DNA of 64,000 bases, taken from assembly GCF_010093595.1 (NCBI RefSeq), contig NW_022985456.1:456104-520103 (forward strand), given 5' to 3'. The notes beneath the pieces were generated by a model. The model made no database searches. It was not told the DNA's origin and worked only from the letters and a program-made list of their open reading frames with translations. Shown piece after piece: positions 10,549 through 21,299 of this stretch. Source of the DNA: Mytilinidion resinicola (lineage: Eukaryota > Ascomycota > Dothideomycetes > Mytilinidiales > Mytilinidiaceae). The first letter of the stretch is position 1. The number at the start of each line of letters is the position of its first letter. Both the position numbers and the translations under genes were made by a program.

Positions 10549-13500
10549 CTATGGCGTCCATTGCCGTTGAAGCAACGAGTAATTGCTCATACACCCTTGA
10601 GTAATCGGATGATCTAGCCCGAGTTTTTCTTGCAGGCCTGCGCATGCTCGCTGGTAGAGTGGTGAAGCGTCTTTATACTGCTGCAGTTGGTGTAGTAAGT
10701 ACGCAAGGTTGTAGACGCTCCTCAGCGTGTCGGGATGCTCTTTCCCTAAAACCTTCTCCCACCCCTCCAGCACTTGTCTATTCATCTCCTCTGCCTGCTT
10801 GTACTTCCCCTGCTCTTGCAGTACTAATGCTAGGTTGTTTAAGCTTCTTAGTGTGTCAGGATGCTCTTCCCCTAGCACCTTCTTCCTCATCTCTAGCGCT
10901 TGTCGGTTCATTTTCTCTGCTTCCTGGTACTTCCCCTGCTCTTTCAGCACTGTCGCTAGGTTATTCATGCTCATTAGCGTGTCGGGATGCTCTTTTCCTA
11001 AAACCTTCTCCCACCCCTCCAGCGCTTGTCCATTCATCCCCTCTGTCTGCTCGTACTTCCCCTGCTCTTGCAGCACTAATGCTAGGTTATTCATGCTCAT
11101 TAGCGTGCTAGGATGCTCTCTCCCTAGCGTCTTCTCTCTCGCCTCTAGCACTTTTCGGTCCATATTCTCTGCCTCCTTGCACTTCCCCTGTTTTTCTAGC
11201 ACTGTCGCTAGATTGCTTATGCTTTCCAGTGTCCGGATGCTCTTTTCCCAGCACCTTCTCCCTGCCCTTTAGTGCTTGTTCGGTTAAATCTTCTGCCTGC
11301 TTGTACTTCCCCTGGTGTAGCAGCACTGCCGCTAAATTATTCATGCTCGCCAGAGTCTCAGGATGCTCTATTCCTAACGCCTTCATGCTCCCCTCCAGCG
11401 CTCGGCGGTTTATGCCCTCAGCCTCTTTATACTTCCCCTGGTATTGCAGCACTGTCGCTAGGTTGTTCATGCTCGCCAGCGTGTCTGGATGCTCTGCCCC
11501 TAAAGCAGCCTCCCTTGCTTCGAGTGCACCTTGGCTCATCTCTTCTGCCTCCTTGTACTTTCCCATCTCGTATGCATACCACGCCGCCTTGAAAAGAACC
11601 GACGCCCACGCCTCGACCGCCCGTCCACCAGCTGGCTGACAAGCTACCACTGCTCGTGCATGTGGAAATAGCGCTTGACATACCGCCCAGTTCTTGTACC
11701 GTCCCACCGGATCGTTGTCGTCCATGAGCGTTATGTATGCCTCCTTCCACTCCTCTAGTTCATTATAAACCTCTAGCCATTTCTTTATCGAGAACTGCAC
11801 CAGCCGGTGCATCTCAAACTCGCGCCCATCCAAACTCATCCAATTAAGGAATAGTTTGTCAGCGTGTGAATGTCCTCTTCAAAGTTGGCTTCTCTATCCT
11901 TTTCTCGCTGATATTGGCTCTGGAGAAGCGATTCCGGAATTCCCTGTCGGTCGAAAAAACTCATCAGCGAGAGTAGTCGAGCGGCAGTAGGCATCCCTCT
12001 ACGGATATGTTCGAATGAGACCTGTAAGGTGGCGATGATGGAGTTAGATGCTCTGCCGTCCCTGCGGTTGTCTCCTACGTCCCTTGCAAGTAGACGGGCT
12101 CGGTCATGGTCGTTTCTGTGAATTTCGTCTATGTATCGCGAGATAGTCATACGCGGCGCTCTCTGTTCGATGTGAGCCGCCGCCTGCGTGATAGCAAGGG
12201 GCATGTAGTCGAGAGCTTTAAGCAGTTCAGTCGCGTTGTGCTCGTTCGCATTGCTGAGCTTCTTCTGGAGAAGAGCTAGTGCTTCGCGACTGTCCATCGG
12301 CTTGACCTCCACGAGGCGATCTCCGCGTCCCGTCAATCTGCGCGCCACGTCTCGGCTCCGAGAAGTGATGAGGATCGATCCGTTGGGCGATTGTGGTAGA
12401 AAGTCTGACAGCGGCTCTGCTGCTTGATCCGGATTGCTAGCTCCTGCCACTTCCGCCTCGTCGAATGGAGGGAAGAGGACGTTCGAATCGTCAGCGTTGT
12501 CGACAATCATCACCCACCGCCCGTTCGACTCGTCGCATAACCAGCTTTGGACGAGCTGGAGGACATCCGCTTTGGGGTTGTCCCACCCATCCATCTTCGT
12601 CACTTGAACGATTTTGCGATAGCCCTCCTCGAACGTCGCTCGTGTATCTGCGTGCACCCAAAACACCCACGTTGTCGGCGACTCGTCCTGCACCAGGTAG
12701 GCATATTCAATGGCAATTTGGGACTTGCTGTGCTGGCAATTAACGTCGGCGTTACGCTTGTGAAGTACAGCACTTACCCAACGCCTCCAAGGCCAACAAG
12801 CGCCGCGCGAGCTGCTGGTCTCGTGCAGATCTGGCGTACCCTGTCGAGGCTGTTGCGGCTGATGAAGTCGATGTCCCGCCGGAAGGGGACTGTCGAGGAT
12901 GGGGGAGGCTTTGGGCGGAGGGCGTGCAGGACGGTAACAGGGCCTAGACGGCTTAGTAGAAGCACTTGCTATGGATATGAACTTGGTACCGTATGAACTG
13001 AGTATATAGAGACGGGGCTCTTGGCGTGCTAGCCGATCACTTGGACCTATTTGAGTAGGTAGGAGTCCAAAGTCGACTGAAGGTAGCGCGCCAAGAGTCC
13101 CGTCTCAATATACTCAGTAATTACGGTATGGAAGGACGTTTTGGAGCGCGATGCGCGATTGAATTACACACCTTTAGATCCTTCCCATTCCTTCCAGTTT
13201 TGAATAACTTTCTCTTGCGCGCTCTCACACATCTCGCTCAAAAGGCCCACAACGGTTCGGAAGTCGTCGTCTGAGCGATATCGGAATCTGATCAAGGTCG
13301 TGTGATCCTTCTTGATCTCAACAGATTCCGCATTTCGCATACCGGGGACCACGGCTGACGCCTTGGGGACTATCTGTACGTATGTTAGAGACGCGCCATC
13401 CATCATTCACGCCAAGAGAACTCGCCATCATCGAACGTCCCGCTGGAAGGAAGGTTGGATATGACTCGAAGCAGAATATTGTGAAGACTTCCGCACTGAT

Positions 13501-14140
13501 AGCCATGTATTGCCTCAGCTGTATTTCTAGCCACTCGGAATCCCTCTCCAAATGCTCAAGAATTGCTGTGTCAGCGTGTCGATAGATCGATGTTACGTTG
13601 GCCAGCACTTTTCCCCATGATGCGTTCTCTGTACCTCGATGAGGCGTTCCAAAGAACATCACCCCATAGGTGGAAAGCTTAATGGCTTTCAGGTGTTCTC
13701 TATCGGAATCACCTGCCATGTTTGAGTGAATCAAGGCCTTTTGTCCTGTCAGCGCCGACCTCTACATTGACACGATTTCACGACAATGCCTCCCAAGCTA
13801 TGGGCAAGAAAAATGATTGGGCGCCGCTCGGTCTTGTTGGTCCTCTGTCAGTAAAAGCCGCACAACTTCAACCACTAGGGCACTTGCCTTTGATCTTCGT
13901 CGATACAGGCTCAGACTTGATACAAGACTCATGGAATGACCGTATAGTGTCTGGTGCGTGAGATGTCCCGAGCTCCGCGTTCGCGAGTCGTAGCCGTAAG
14001 TGAGCACTCGAGCATTCGGTATTTCTTTCGGCAGCAATGCTTGCAGCCACAGGACATCGTTATCTGCCGTCCACGACTTCTCTCTGTCCCCGTCAAGGCC
14101 GTGAACCGCGACGATGCTGTTTGTAGATGCTGTGGTCAGC
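10549..14140 (-). pseudogene. NLR: lipase-like, NB-ARC, eight 42-aa TPRs; frameshifted
   Basis: This is a fungal NOD-like receptor. Its order is a SesB-type alpha/beta-hydrolase domain (VAVHGLDGD, LAHSLGGI, FFGTPHRG), a linker with VVPG.RNAE, an NB-ARC domain (P-loop GLGGVGKS split by a 50-nt intron at 12728-12777, then VMIVDNADD and LITSRS), and about eight 42-residue TPRs of the NLA.VL..QGKY.EAE type. Splicing includes an intron at 12944-13171 carrying a MITE, and a probable GC-AG intron near 13850-13895; the frame at 13745-13790 is unresolved. Two breaks are clear. Near 11838 the frame slips between YSLIG and MSLDG. Near 11230 two bases of a GTGT run are missing relative to sister repeats, ending the frame in TPR 3, although TPRs 4-8 remain open. 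Such proteins trigger cell death or incompatibility in fungi. It may be dead, or an allele with altered repeats. Confidence 0.8.
12987..13128. mobile_element. MITE with ~42-bp terminal inverted repeats inside an NLR intron
   Basis: The left end (TACCGTATGAACTGAGTATA and following) matches the reverse complement of the right end over about 42 bp with a few mismatches. The whole element is 142 bp and non-coding. It lies within the 228-nt intron at 12944-13171 of the NLR gene. Removing it leaves about 86 nt, near normal intron size here. No clear target-site duplication was identified beyond a possible short one at the TA-containing ends. Confidence 0.8.
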
Positions 14141-14174
14141 CTGAGAAGCTCGCAGGCGCGTTGATTATGCTTAC

Positions 14175-16269
14175 TCGATTGATGGGGCTTCGCCCTCTAC
14201 CAGGCACTTGATACCATATGAGCTTTCTTCGGGAGACGCTGACTCTGGATCGTTCTTGGACTGGTATTCATCGGTCGCGAAGCTCATGTTCTTGATGGAG
14301 TCACACCAGATCTGTACTTTCTCATTGCTTGAACAGGTAGACATATCTTTTAGATCGGATTTTGTGAGACCTTGCAAATCCTCTCCACAACTCGAGAAGC
14401 CCAAGCTGACTGAAGAAAGGGATGAGCGACTGTTGGAATGTGACACGCCAGTAGGGGCTACACTGGTTACTCTGGATGAACCGTCACATTCTGGCTCAGG
14501 TAGTGCCCGTAGGGCAAATTTATGCATGTCTTTTCCGATATGTTCCAAGAAAGAGTTACTTCCCAGGTCGAACTTTGCATCTTTCGCCTTTTCCTTCTTC
14601 CAGTCGCCCTCGTAAATCGAACAAACGGGACATCTGTCTAGTTTAGGTTCGTCAAATATCTGGCATGCCGTCAAGAGGTCATTCAGGTACTCTTCAGAAA
14701 CAGCATCTCGATGGAATGCCCGAACATGTTCACTAAAGGCGCCTTCTTTAGCGAAATTGCGAGGGTCTGGGCAGAAGAAACACGTCCATCCCCGGAAATC
14801 TTGGTGCTCCGAGAAGACATGTGTTTTCCACGCTCTGAAGGTATCAAACAAGCGGTTATTCTGTGAGCAGTCCGGAAGGTAGCACGTGTAGGGCTGCAGA
14901 TCCTCTGAAACATGTTTCCTGCAAACTTAGCATATGAAAGGCAAAGCACAAGAGTCTTAAACTAACCTCCACTGAGATGGCTTCGCAGTCTCTGTCAGAA
15001 TAGTTAAATTGCAATATGGGCACTCGACTCCGGTATCCTCGTTGAAAAATCTCGGCGGCATTGGATAGTCAACTTGAAGAGCGATCGCTGTCGGCGGTGC
15101 AGCTACAGGAATCTGTTCAACCATCGTTCCCAGCGGAATGTCAGGTACGAACTCTGATAACTGATTTGTAGTGGCTGTTGAATGTTGTGAACGAGGCGGG
15201 GGAGGCATTTCAACTCTTTCAGCTGGAGGTGCTGTAGGTGTGCTCGTCGGATATTGGATCTCGGTATCTGGGACTTGTGTTGGTTGACGGCGAGAAAGAT
15301 CCTCCAGAAAAGGTGAGTGAGGTGCAAAATCGTGTTGGTCGATGGGTATCTTCAATTTACCCCGGCGTTCCTTCGCGAATTCAAATCGATGCATCCGCTT
15401 GGCATTTGCATTGATGAGCACTTGTTGTTCAAATCGTAACGGGCTCTGTTGCTCAACTGCTCCCTTTGAGGACACTAGCGCTTGAATCTTCTCTTCCGTA
15501 GGACAAAGATCGTCCGAGGAAACTTTCACACGAAGGAGGAATATCAGATGCTCCATCAGCGACGAGTAATTGGCTTTGTGCTTCTCAAACGTACGATCAG
15601 CGTTGCTCAGACGCGAGGCTGCGCTAGCCTGCCGGATTGCGACTCCCAAAAGGACAAGGAGTCTAAGCAACTGTTCAACGCTGAGCTTTGCTTCTTCTAG
15701 GATAACGTCTCGGTCATCTTCTTTGCCTGCGCCTTCGGCTTGTGAAGGGTCTCTCTTGGTGCTGGTCTGCTGGTCTAGTGATACAACATGTGCCTTGGAC
15801 CCATCTGCAAGATCTCGACACAATGTTGCCCATGCCTCTAGTGTGCTCAATGAGCTGATGACGACGTTCTTCGCCGTAGCATCGTTTCGCAGGCGAAGAT
15901 CAAGAGAGTTTGGCGCCCTCGCACTTGCTCCAACCCCGGCGTCCCATAGATTGAAGTCACTCAGGCGATTTCGGCCAAATGAGACTTCTTCGGATTTGGT
16001 GCGCTGTTAATTCCTCGTGAATCTGGGAAAGCCATGAGTAAGTATTCCTATCTGCGTCTGGTCCAATATGACGATAAGTATAAAAAGACTACCAACGATC
16101 GAAGCTTACCTTGGCGCTTCTTAGGCTGATTTCCACCTTTTCGAGCTTCACGAATTGCACACTCTTTAAGCCTGAGACGGCATTCCCGGGTGATCGAGCG
16201 TATAGTGATAGAGTGGGTATTGTCCTGAGGAGTCTCCATCATATCAGCAAGTGAAGAATCTAAATGCAA
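14175..16269 (-). CDS. AcuF-like C2H2 zinc-finger protein or N-terminal part of the NLR
   Basis: Two main exons, about 14967 to beyond 15850 and 14175-14918, are separated by a 48-nt intron (14919-14966). The product has an N-terminal helical region (around NSLDLRLR) and a proline-rich linker. A zinc-finger block follows: CPYC..L then KPSQWRKHV, YTCYLPDC, FDTFRAWKTH, WTCFFC and FHRDAVSEE. This matches the C2H2-type region I associate with fungal 'AcuF-like' proteins. A 34-nt interval with GTAAGC and CAG ends (14141-14174) would join it in frame to the lipase-like NLR. That is unusually short for an intron, so separate genes remain possible. The 5' end is unresolved: an exon at about 16090-16269 (QKKRQ then GTAAGC) is plausible, but the frame into 16010 needs a one-base shift. 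Confidence 0.6.
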
Positions 16270-16927
16270 ACTGTGAACGAGCTGGCTGGGGATGTCAGCG
16301 TTGAAGAAGGTTATCAGTGGGGCATGCGTGCCTTAGACCCTCCAGAATAGGATCAACTCTGCCCGTGCACATTGTGGATTTTATGAAATAAAATCACCAA
16401 TCAGAGAGCACCATGTACCGGGCGAGACTAATTCCTCTGAGAGGGTCTAAGGGATTTTAGTCGCAGTCTATAAGGGACGGGACTAACATTAACCTAGCAT
16501 CTCCCTATTTAATGCTACACATCGCCCCTAATCGGCTAGGTGGCAAGGTAAGATTATTAAAGGACTTTAAGATTGATTCCATTGCGTATAAATAAAGGTA
16601 ATAAACCTGTTTAGAAAGAGACTGGTTACACCAAAAATGCGCCTAAAAGGTCACAGACGCTTCTCAGAGAAATTGGGGGTTTGCCAGGGTAGAGAGGGGT
16701 CGGTGCTAAGTTACGCAAGCCACCAAATTTCACTTGAAGCGGCAGGGTTCCGAGATAACGCAGGCGGGGTTCATGGAAAAAGCACACGCATGCTGCATGT
16801 AGCTTCGGTGGCGTTGTTGCGTGACCGGTAAGGGTCGGGCATCAGATCAGTGCCTGCCCACTTGCTACGGCCTGCCATCCACTTCTGACACCACGCGAGC
16901 AATTCTAATCCCTATACTCTACCTTTC
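16270..16927. other. Intergenic region between the zinc-finger gene and the protease gene
   Basis: The two genes are divergent, so promoters are expected here. Short direct and inverted motifs (GGGACTAA.. and TTAGTC..) occur around 16425-16490, but no element could be delimited. No gene was recognised. Confidence 0.4.
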
Positions 16928-19846
16928 ATGTATCTTGATGACGAAGATGATTCCTGGGTCGACGTTCAAAAGTTCTCAGATACTAATAGCAACGCTGCTG
17001 CTGATGCTGCTAATTCTGCCCGGCAAGGCGGCTCGCTGGATGGCCTCCGACAGGCAACGAGATACAACTTCACAAGCTTCCACTGGTTCGGTCTCAGGAC
17101 AGCAAATGCTCAAATGAAGGCTGCTATCTCCCCAAGAGACGTTCGTGTGATGTCTCGTTCGGTTGAATTAGCTCTCACGCTGGAAGAGCTAACACTGCAT
17201 TCAGGTCAATCGCTACGCACTGGATCATGCAACAAGCATGAAAGTCGAAGCAAGCCTCGCAGGCGAAGATGCCGAAGTCAACGCTCCACTACCGGTCCGA
17301 AACGCTGGCTCAGCGGAAGAAAACGAACCAGAACAGTATTCAGCCTCAATGACCCAAGCCCTTCATACTGTCTTCCACAATAGCACAGTCTTGCCTTGTG
17401 ATTGCGAGCGCGAAGGCGGGCAATTCCGTTTACTCGATACGCATGTTTGTGCGTTGCGATTAGATGGAAAGTTGGGGGTATCTGGCGACAGTAGCCACTG
17501 CTTTTTTGAATCGGTTGTTGCAGTTGACGAAAATTATCAATGGAGACACATACAGTTCCAGATACCGAGGTATGGCCGTTCGGATATCGACTATTGAGTC
17601 AAAAAGCTCATAAAGTCTCGCAGAACTATCAGTCAGGTTCACTTTGAAGACTCTTCCAGCGACACTAATGACGGCACACTCGGCCCACCATACGAGTTAC
17701 TGAACGATGTTTGCCGGATTTTTGAGAGCCGCGTTCTTTACCATAGTATCCCTATACGCATTGAAGGCAGTGTACCTAATCACACACTGTATAGACTCAA
17801 TCCTGAGGATGGAGGTGAAACAATGCATTGAACGAGGTAAGTTATGTATTGGATGAGCATCTATCTAGGCTACGTACGCCGTATATATACTCTGTGTGTG
17901 CGGAGGCTTACGTAGCCGTACCGTAGAACTGTGTGGGCTAAGTATAGGAACCGTGTTCTATATCAAGGTAGCCGAGCTAACCGTACCATACTCCGTAGGC
18001 TAGCTGGCTAAGAATACGTACTCCGTCAAATCCTGTATTCATAGATGACTCTCCCATGGACTACGCGCCGATTCCGCTGTCGACCGCACTCAAAAACAAT
18101 CTTCTCTCATCAACAAGCAAGATACAGCTAGCCTTTACGTTATCCAAAGCATTCTGGCAGTACTATGAGTCAGACTGGATGCGAGCAGCTTGGAATTTTC
18201 AAACAGTACAGCTCCTTCCCCAGCGCGATGAGGATGAACGCTGTGGAATCGCGACACTGGATTGTGAGGCGGAAGTACCATTCTTGAAAATTGATACAAT
18301 CTCCCCGGACGGGCCTTTCTTCTCCGAGTACGAGCCGCAAAACCAGCGCATGCACCGTTACCCGTATATCCTCAATTTGTGCCTGCTTTTAGTTCTACTA
18401 TGCACAGAACAAGGTTCGCCACACGAATCTTCTCCTACGCAGAATCGAATTTATTCTTTTTGTGCCATGAAGATCAAGCACAAGCAGAGCGTATGGCCCG
18501 TTATCGAGCTTTCCGACGAACGCAAGAGGAAGTATAAGGAAATCGTCCGCAAGTGTCTGCCTAATCCGCGCGAAGATATCTGCCTCAGTCTTGCGGAGAG
18601 ACGCGCGTGGTTGAGAGACAATGTTGTCCGCCCTCTGTATGAACTTCTCCAAGACATGCAGTGCTCGGACACGGATGATGCCCCAGAGACAGAAGAAGCG
18701 GGCCTCCAAACCAACCCACAAATAGACATGGACGAGATTGCCAAAACCCCAAGGTAGGTTTCTAAACAAAGTCTCGGCACTTGGGCTAAGAAAGTTTCAA
18801 GCAACGAATCAAGAAGATGGATCAATAACATCAAATTTTCGCCCATGCAGAGATATATCTGTCAGGAACTGAAAAACGACAAAAAAGGAAGACGGCCAAA
18901 AATTGCAATCATTGATACGGGGTATGATGGCGAAGCACGTTGGCTCGATAATCCATTCAAAAATCGACTAAGCCAAAAGGACGAGGCCGGGACAATTTCT
19001 CAAAATTGGAAGGACTTTTGGGAGAATAACGATCAGCCCCAAGATGATTCCGGCCACGGAACTTCTATGCTGTATACAGTCATGAATATCGCACCTTTTG
19101 CCGATGTCTGCGTTGCGCGTATAGCGGGAAATAGCGAAGATTTGCGTCAGGAGGATTCAAGGACGACTAAAAATCTTGCAGATGTAAGAGATTCTGACTT
19201 TGAGGTCCCTTCAATTAGTGACGCTAAACCCGGGCCACAGGCAATTCGTTGGGCTGCGGAAGTCCAGGAAGCGGACATTATATCCTTGTCTCTTGGCTGG
19301 GAACAAGAGAAATTGGTTGAGGGACGCTATGTTATAAGCAACGTTATCTTTGATGCACTTGGGAAACGAAATCAAAAGGTGTTGCTTTTTGCTGCCGCCT
19401 CAAACTATGGAGGCGGTCGATACGAGCTGTTTCCAGCAAAGCACCCAAATGTCTTCTCTATCCGGGCAACGAATGCGCTTGGCAAACATGAAGACTTCAA
19501 CCCTCCTTTGCCTGACGATGGCAGCGAAGTAGTTGGAACGCTGGGGGTGGGCGTACCCACGAAGGAAAGGACCCACGAGGAGACTGGCAGGACGGGGACC
19601 TCGGTAGCAACAGCTGTTGCCGCTGGGTTCGCGGCCATTGTCGTTGCTTATATCAACATTCATGGTGAAGGTCGCTTATGGGAAGGCCTAAGGACTCACA
19701 CGGGGTTTACCAGACTACTCCGTGAAGGTATCTCAACGGAACCCGAAGCAAGGAAACGTTTTGTCACGTTGGAAAAGCTGTATGGAAATAATTGGAAAAG
19801 GCACTTTGAGTCTTGTCTAGATGGAGTTACTTCAAGACCGAATTAG
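16928..19846 (+). CDS. Subtilisin-like (S8) protease with DUF7580 region, HET-Q2-like
   Basis: The reliable part is two exons, from about 18048 to 18753 and 18802-19846, joined by a 48-nt intron. The first encodes a fungal DUF7580-type segment (PLSTALKNNL..., FTLSKAFWQYY, NFQTVQLLP). The second is a complete S8 catalytic domain with Asp in IIDTGYD, His in DSGHGTSM, Asn in AASNYGG and Ser in GTSVATAVAAG (codon near 19601). There is no signal peptide, so it is probably cytosolic. Upstream frames at 16928-17383 and 17238-17829 probably form the N-terminal region, but splicing is unresolved and the second contains an in-frame TGA at 17595-17597. About 210 nt from a GTAAGT at 17838 looks like an enlarged intron. 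It is convergent with the gasdermin-like gene 0.6 kb away. This is the arrangement of Podospora HET-Q2 (protease) with HET-Q1. The function as gasdermin activator is inferred from that pairing. Confidence 0.8.
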
Positions 19847-20456
19847 TCCCTTTACATTTGTCATGAATGCTGCATCATTTTACAAATGTGATCTATCTTA
19901 TGAGCCACGTCGCGGCCCACGGTGCATTTGAGCAAAATGAGACGGAGGAACTGTATTCTACCGAAGGAGCTGACCAGAGAATCACCCCACACTGTTGATG
20001 TACCTTTTAGGCAACCCTTACCAATTTCATGCATGCAGCTAAAGATTTGCTTGACAAGAGTGTGGTCTGAGTGGATCGGAACGTCTGTCTGTAAGGCGAG
20101 AGCCGCTGCAGGCTGGCTGTATTCAGTCAGATCAATATGTTGAACGAACGCTCTGCTTCAGCATTGATGGAAGCTGCCATGCACGAAGCAATTCGCTCTG
20201 GCAGGCGCCTCAGCCTCCAAAGCTAGTTGGCTGTATAAGGCACGGGAGTCAAGGCGTTCTTGAGCTAAAATTCGCGCATGCCATCACCTCCATACTTCGC
20301 TGGTACCACAACATCACTAGATAATACGTTTATCTGTCAGATGCTTGACATACACCCGCGATCAAACCGCGAGTTCTTAGTGCGAAAGAGAGATATCAGA
20401 ATATGCATTGAACTAGGTCGTCACCTAGAGCGACAGCACCAGTGCCTATCATTCCT
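19847..20456. other. Convergent intergenic region
   Basis: This is 3' sequence shared by the protease gene (plus) and the gasdermin-like gene (minus). Only small open frames with no similarity were seen. Confidence 0.45.
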
Positions 20457-21299
20457 TCATAGCATCGACCATACTTCTTCTCCATCCTCAAAGTCTACTT
20501 CACGGACCTGACCGTACTCTTGCTGATCAGCAAAGTATACCACATTTTGCTGCGTAACTGTGTCTGCCTCCAGCTCAACATCCTCAACCTTGTCGTCTCG
20601 ATCCATGAAACCTGCATCTCCTGGATCATATGTCTCGACCTGTACAGTTGGATTTGATCCCCATGGCTATCGCCGTCCTGCCTCCTTGACTTCATGCAAC
20701 CGGTAGGCGAGAATACAATCGCCTAGGATCTTGTAGGACTCCGCGTTCTCTCCGCCTCTAGTTGCTTCCGCTCTGCCCTCCACAGCGGCATGCTCATTGA
20801 TATGGCCACCTCCACTCAAGCCACCGTGCATCTCAGCCGTGCGTCGGTTCGAGTACTTCAAGCCTTTGGCAATTTTGAGTCCAGTGACGATGAACACTGG
20901 GCCAGTATTCAGAGCTCCGTCGACCTGTTCATCCTTCTTGCGAAGCGCCTTCACATCCGCTCCCGTAGGATTCTGGCTCAAATACCAAGACTCAACTTCG
21001 TTGTATTCATACACCGTCCGCAGGCTACGCTCCTTGCTTGCTTCGGCACGGCCTCCGAAGGCCTCGTAGAGTTTCGCGGAAAAGCTAATATTGATCGACC
21101 CATGGGCTTCGCGCTTGACGTCTCCCTCGCCGGCGCCGGCACCTTTCATAACGTTCGGAAGAGGGTCAAGGAATCCGATTGTATTCTCGGGATGGAACAT
21201 GTTCGTGATAATATTGCCGATCTTGATTGGTCCGCCCTGAATATATTCGAGATCGGGCACTCGGAGATAATACTTCTGGTTTCCCTGCGCGGCTGGCAT
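20457..21299 (-). CDS. Gasdermin-like pore-forming protein (HET-Q1/RCD-1 family), interrupted by in-frame TAG
   Basis: From the ATG at 21299 an open frame of 210 codons runs to a TAG at 20667-20669. The same frame then stays open for 69 more codons to a TGA at 20457. The sequence has the fungal gasdermin pattern as I know it: an N-terminal KYYLRVPDLEYI start, an IKIGNII strand, an INISFSAKLYE block, EVESWYL, and PVFIVTGLKIAKG followed by glycine-rich hairpins and ILAYRL. The part after the TAG is acidic and would be the C-terminal piece removed by protease in HET-Q1. Total length with that part is about 280 codons, near HET-Q1. The TAG may be a true nonsense break, or lie in a 51-nt intron (weak GTCAAG donor, CTGTACAG acceptor) that preserves frame. 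In this family the activated protein permeabilises the plasma membrane during incompatibility. Confidence 0.75.

Noticed and set aside
10644..11639. Long plus-strand open frames (155, 181, 136 codons) antisense to the TPR array
   Set aside because: They mirror the repeated TPR codons in other frames; sequence is periodic SGCSFP-like and has no family similarity.
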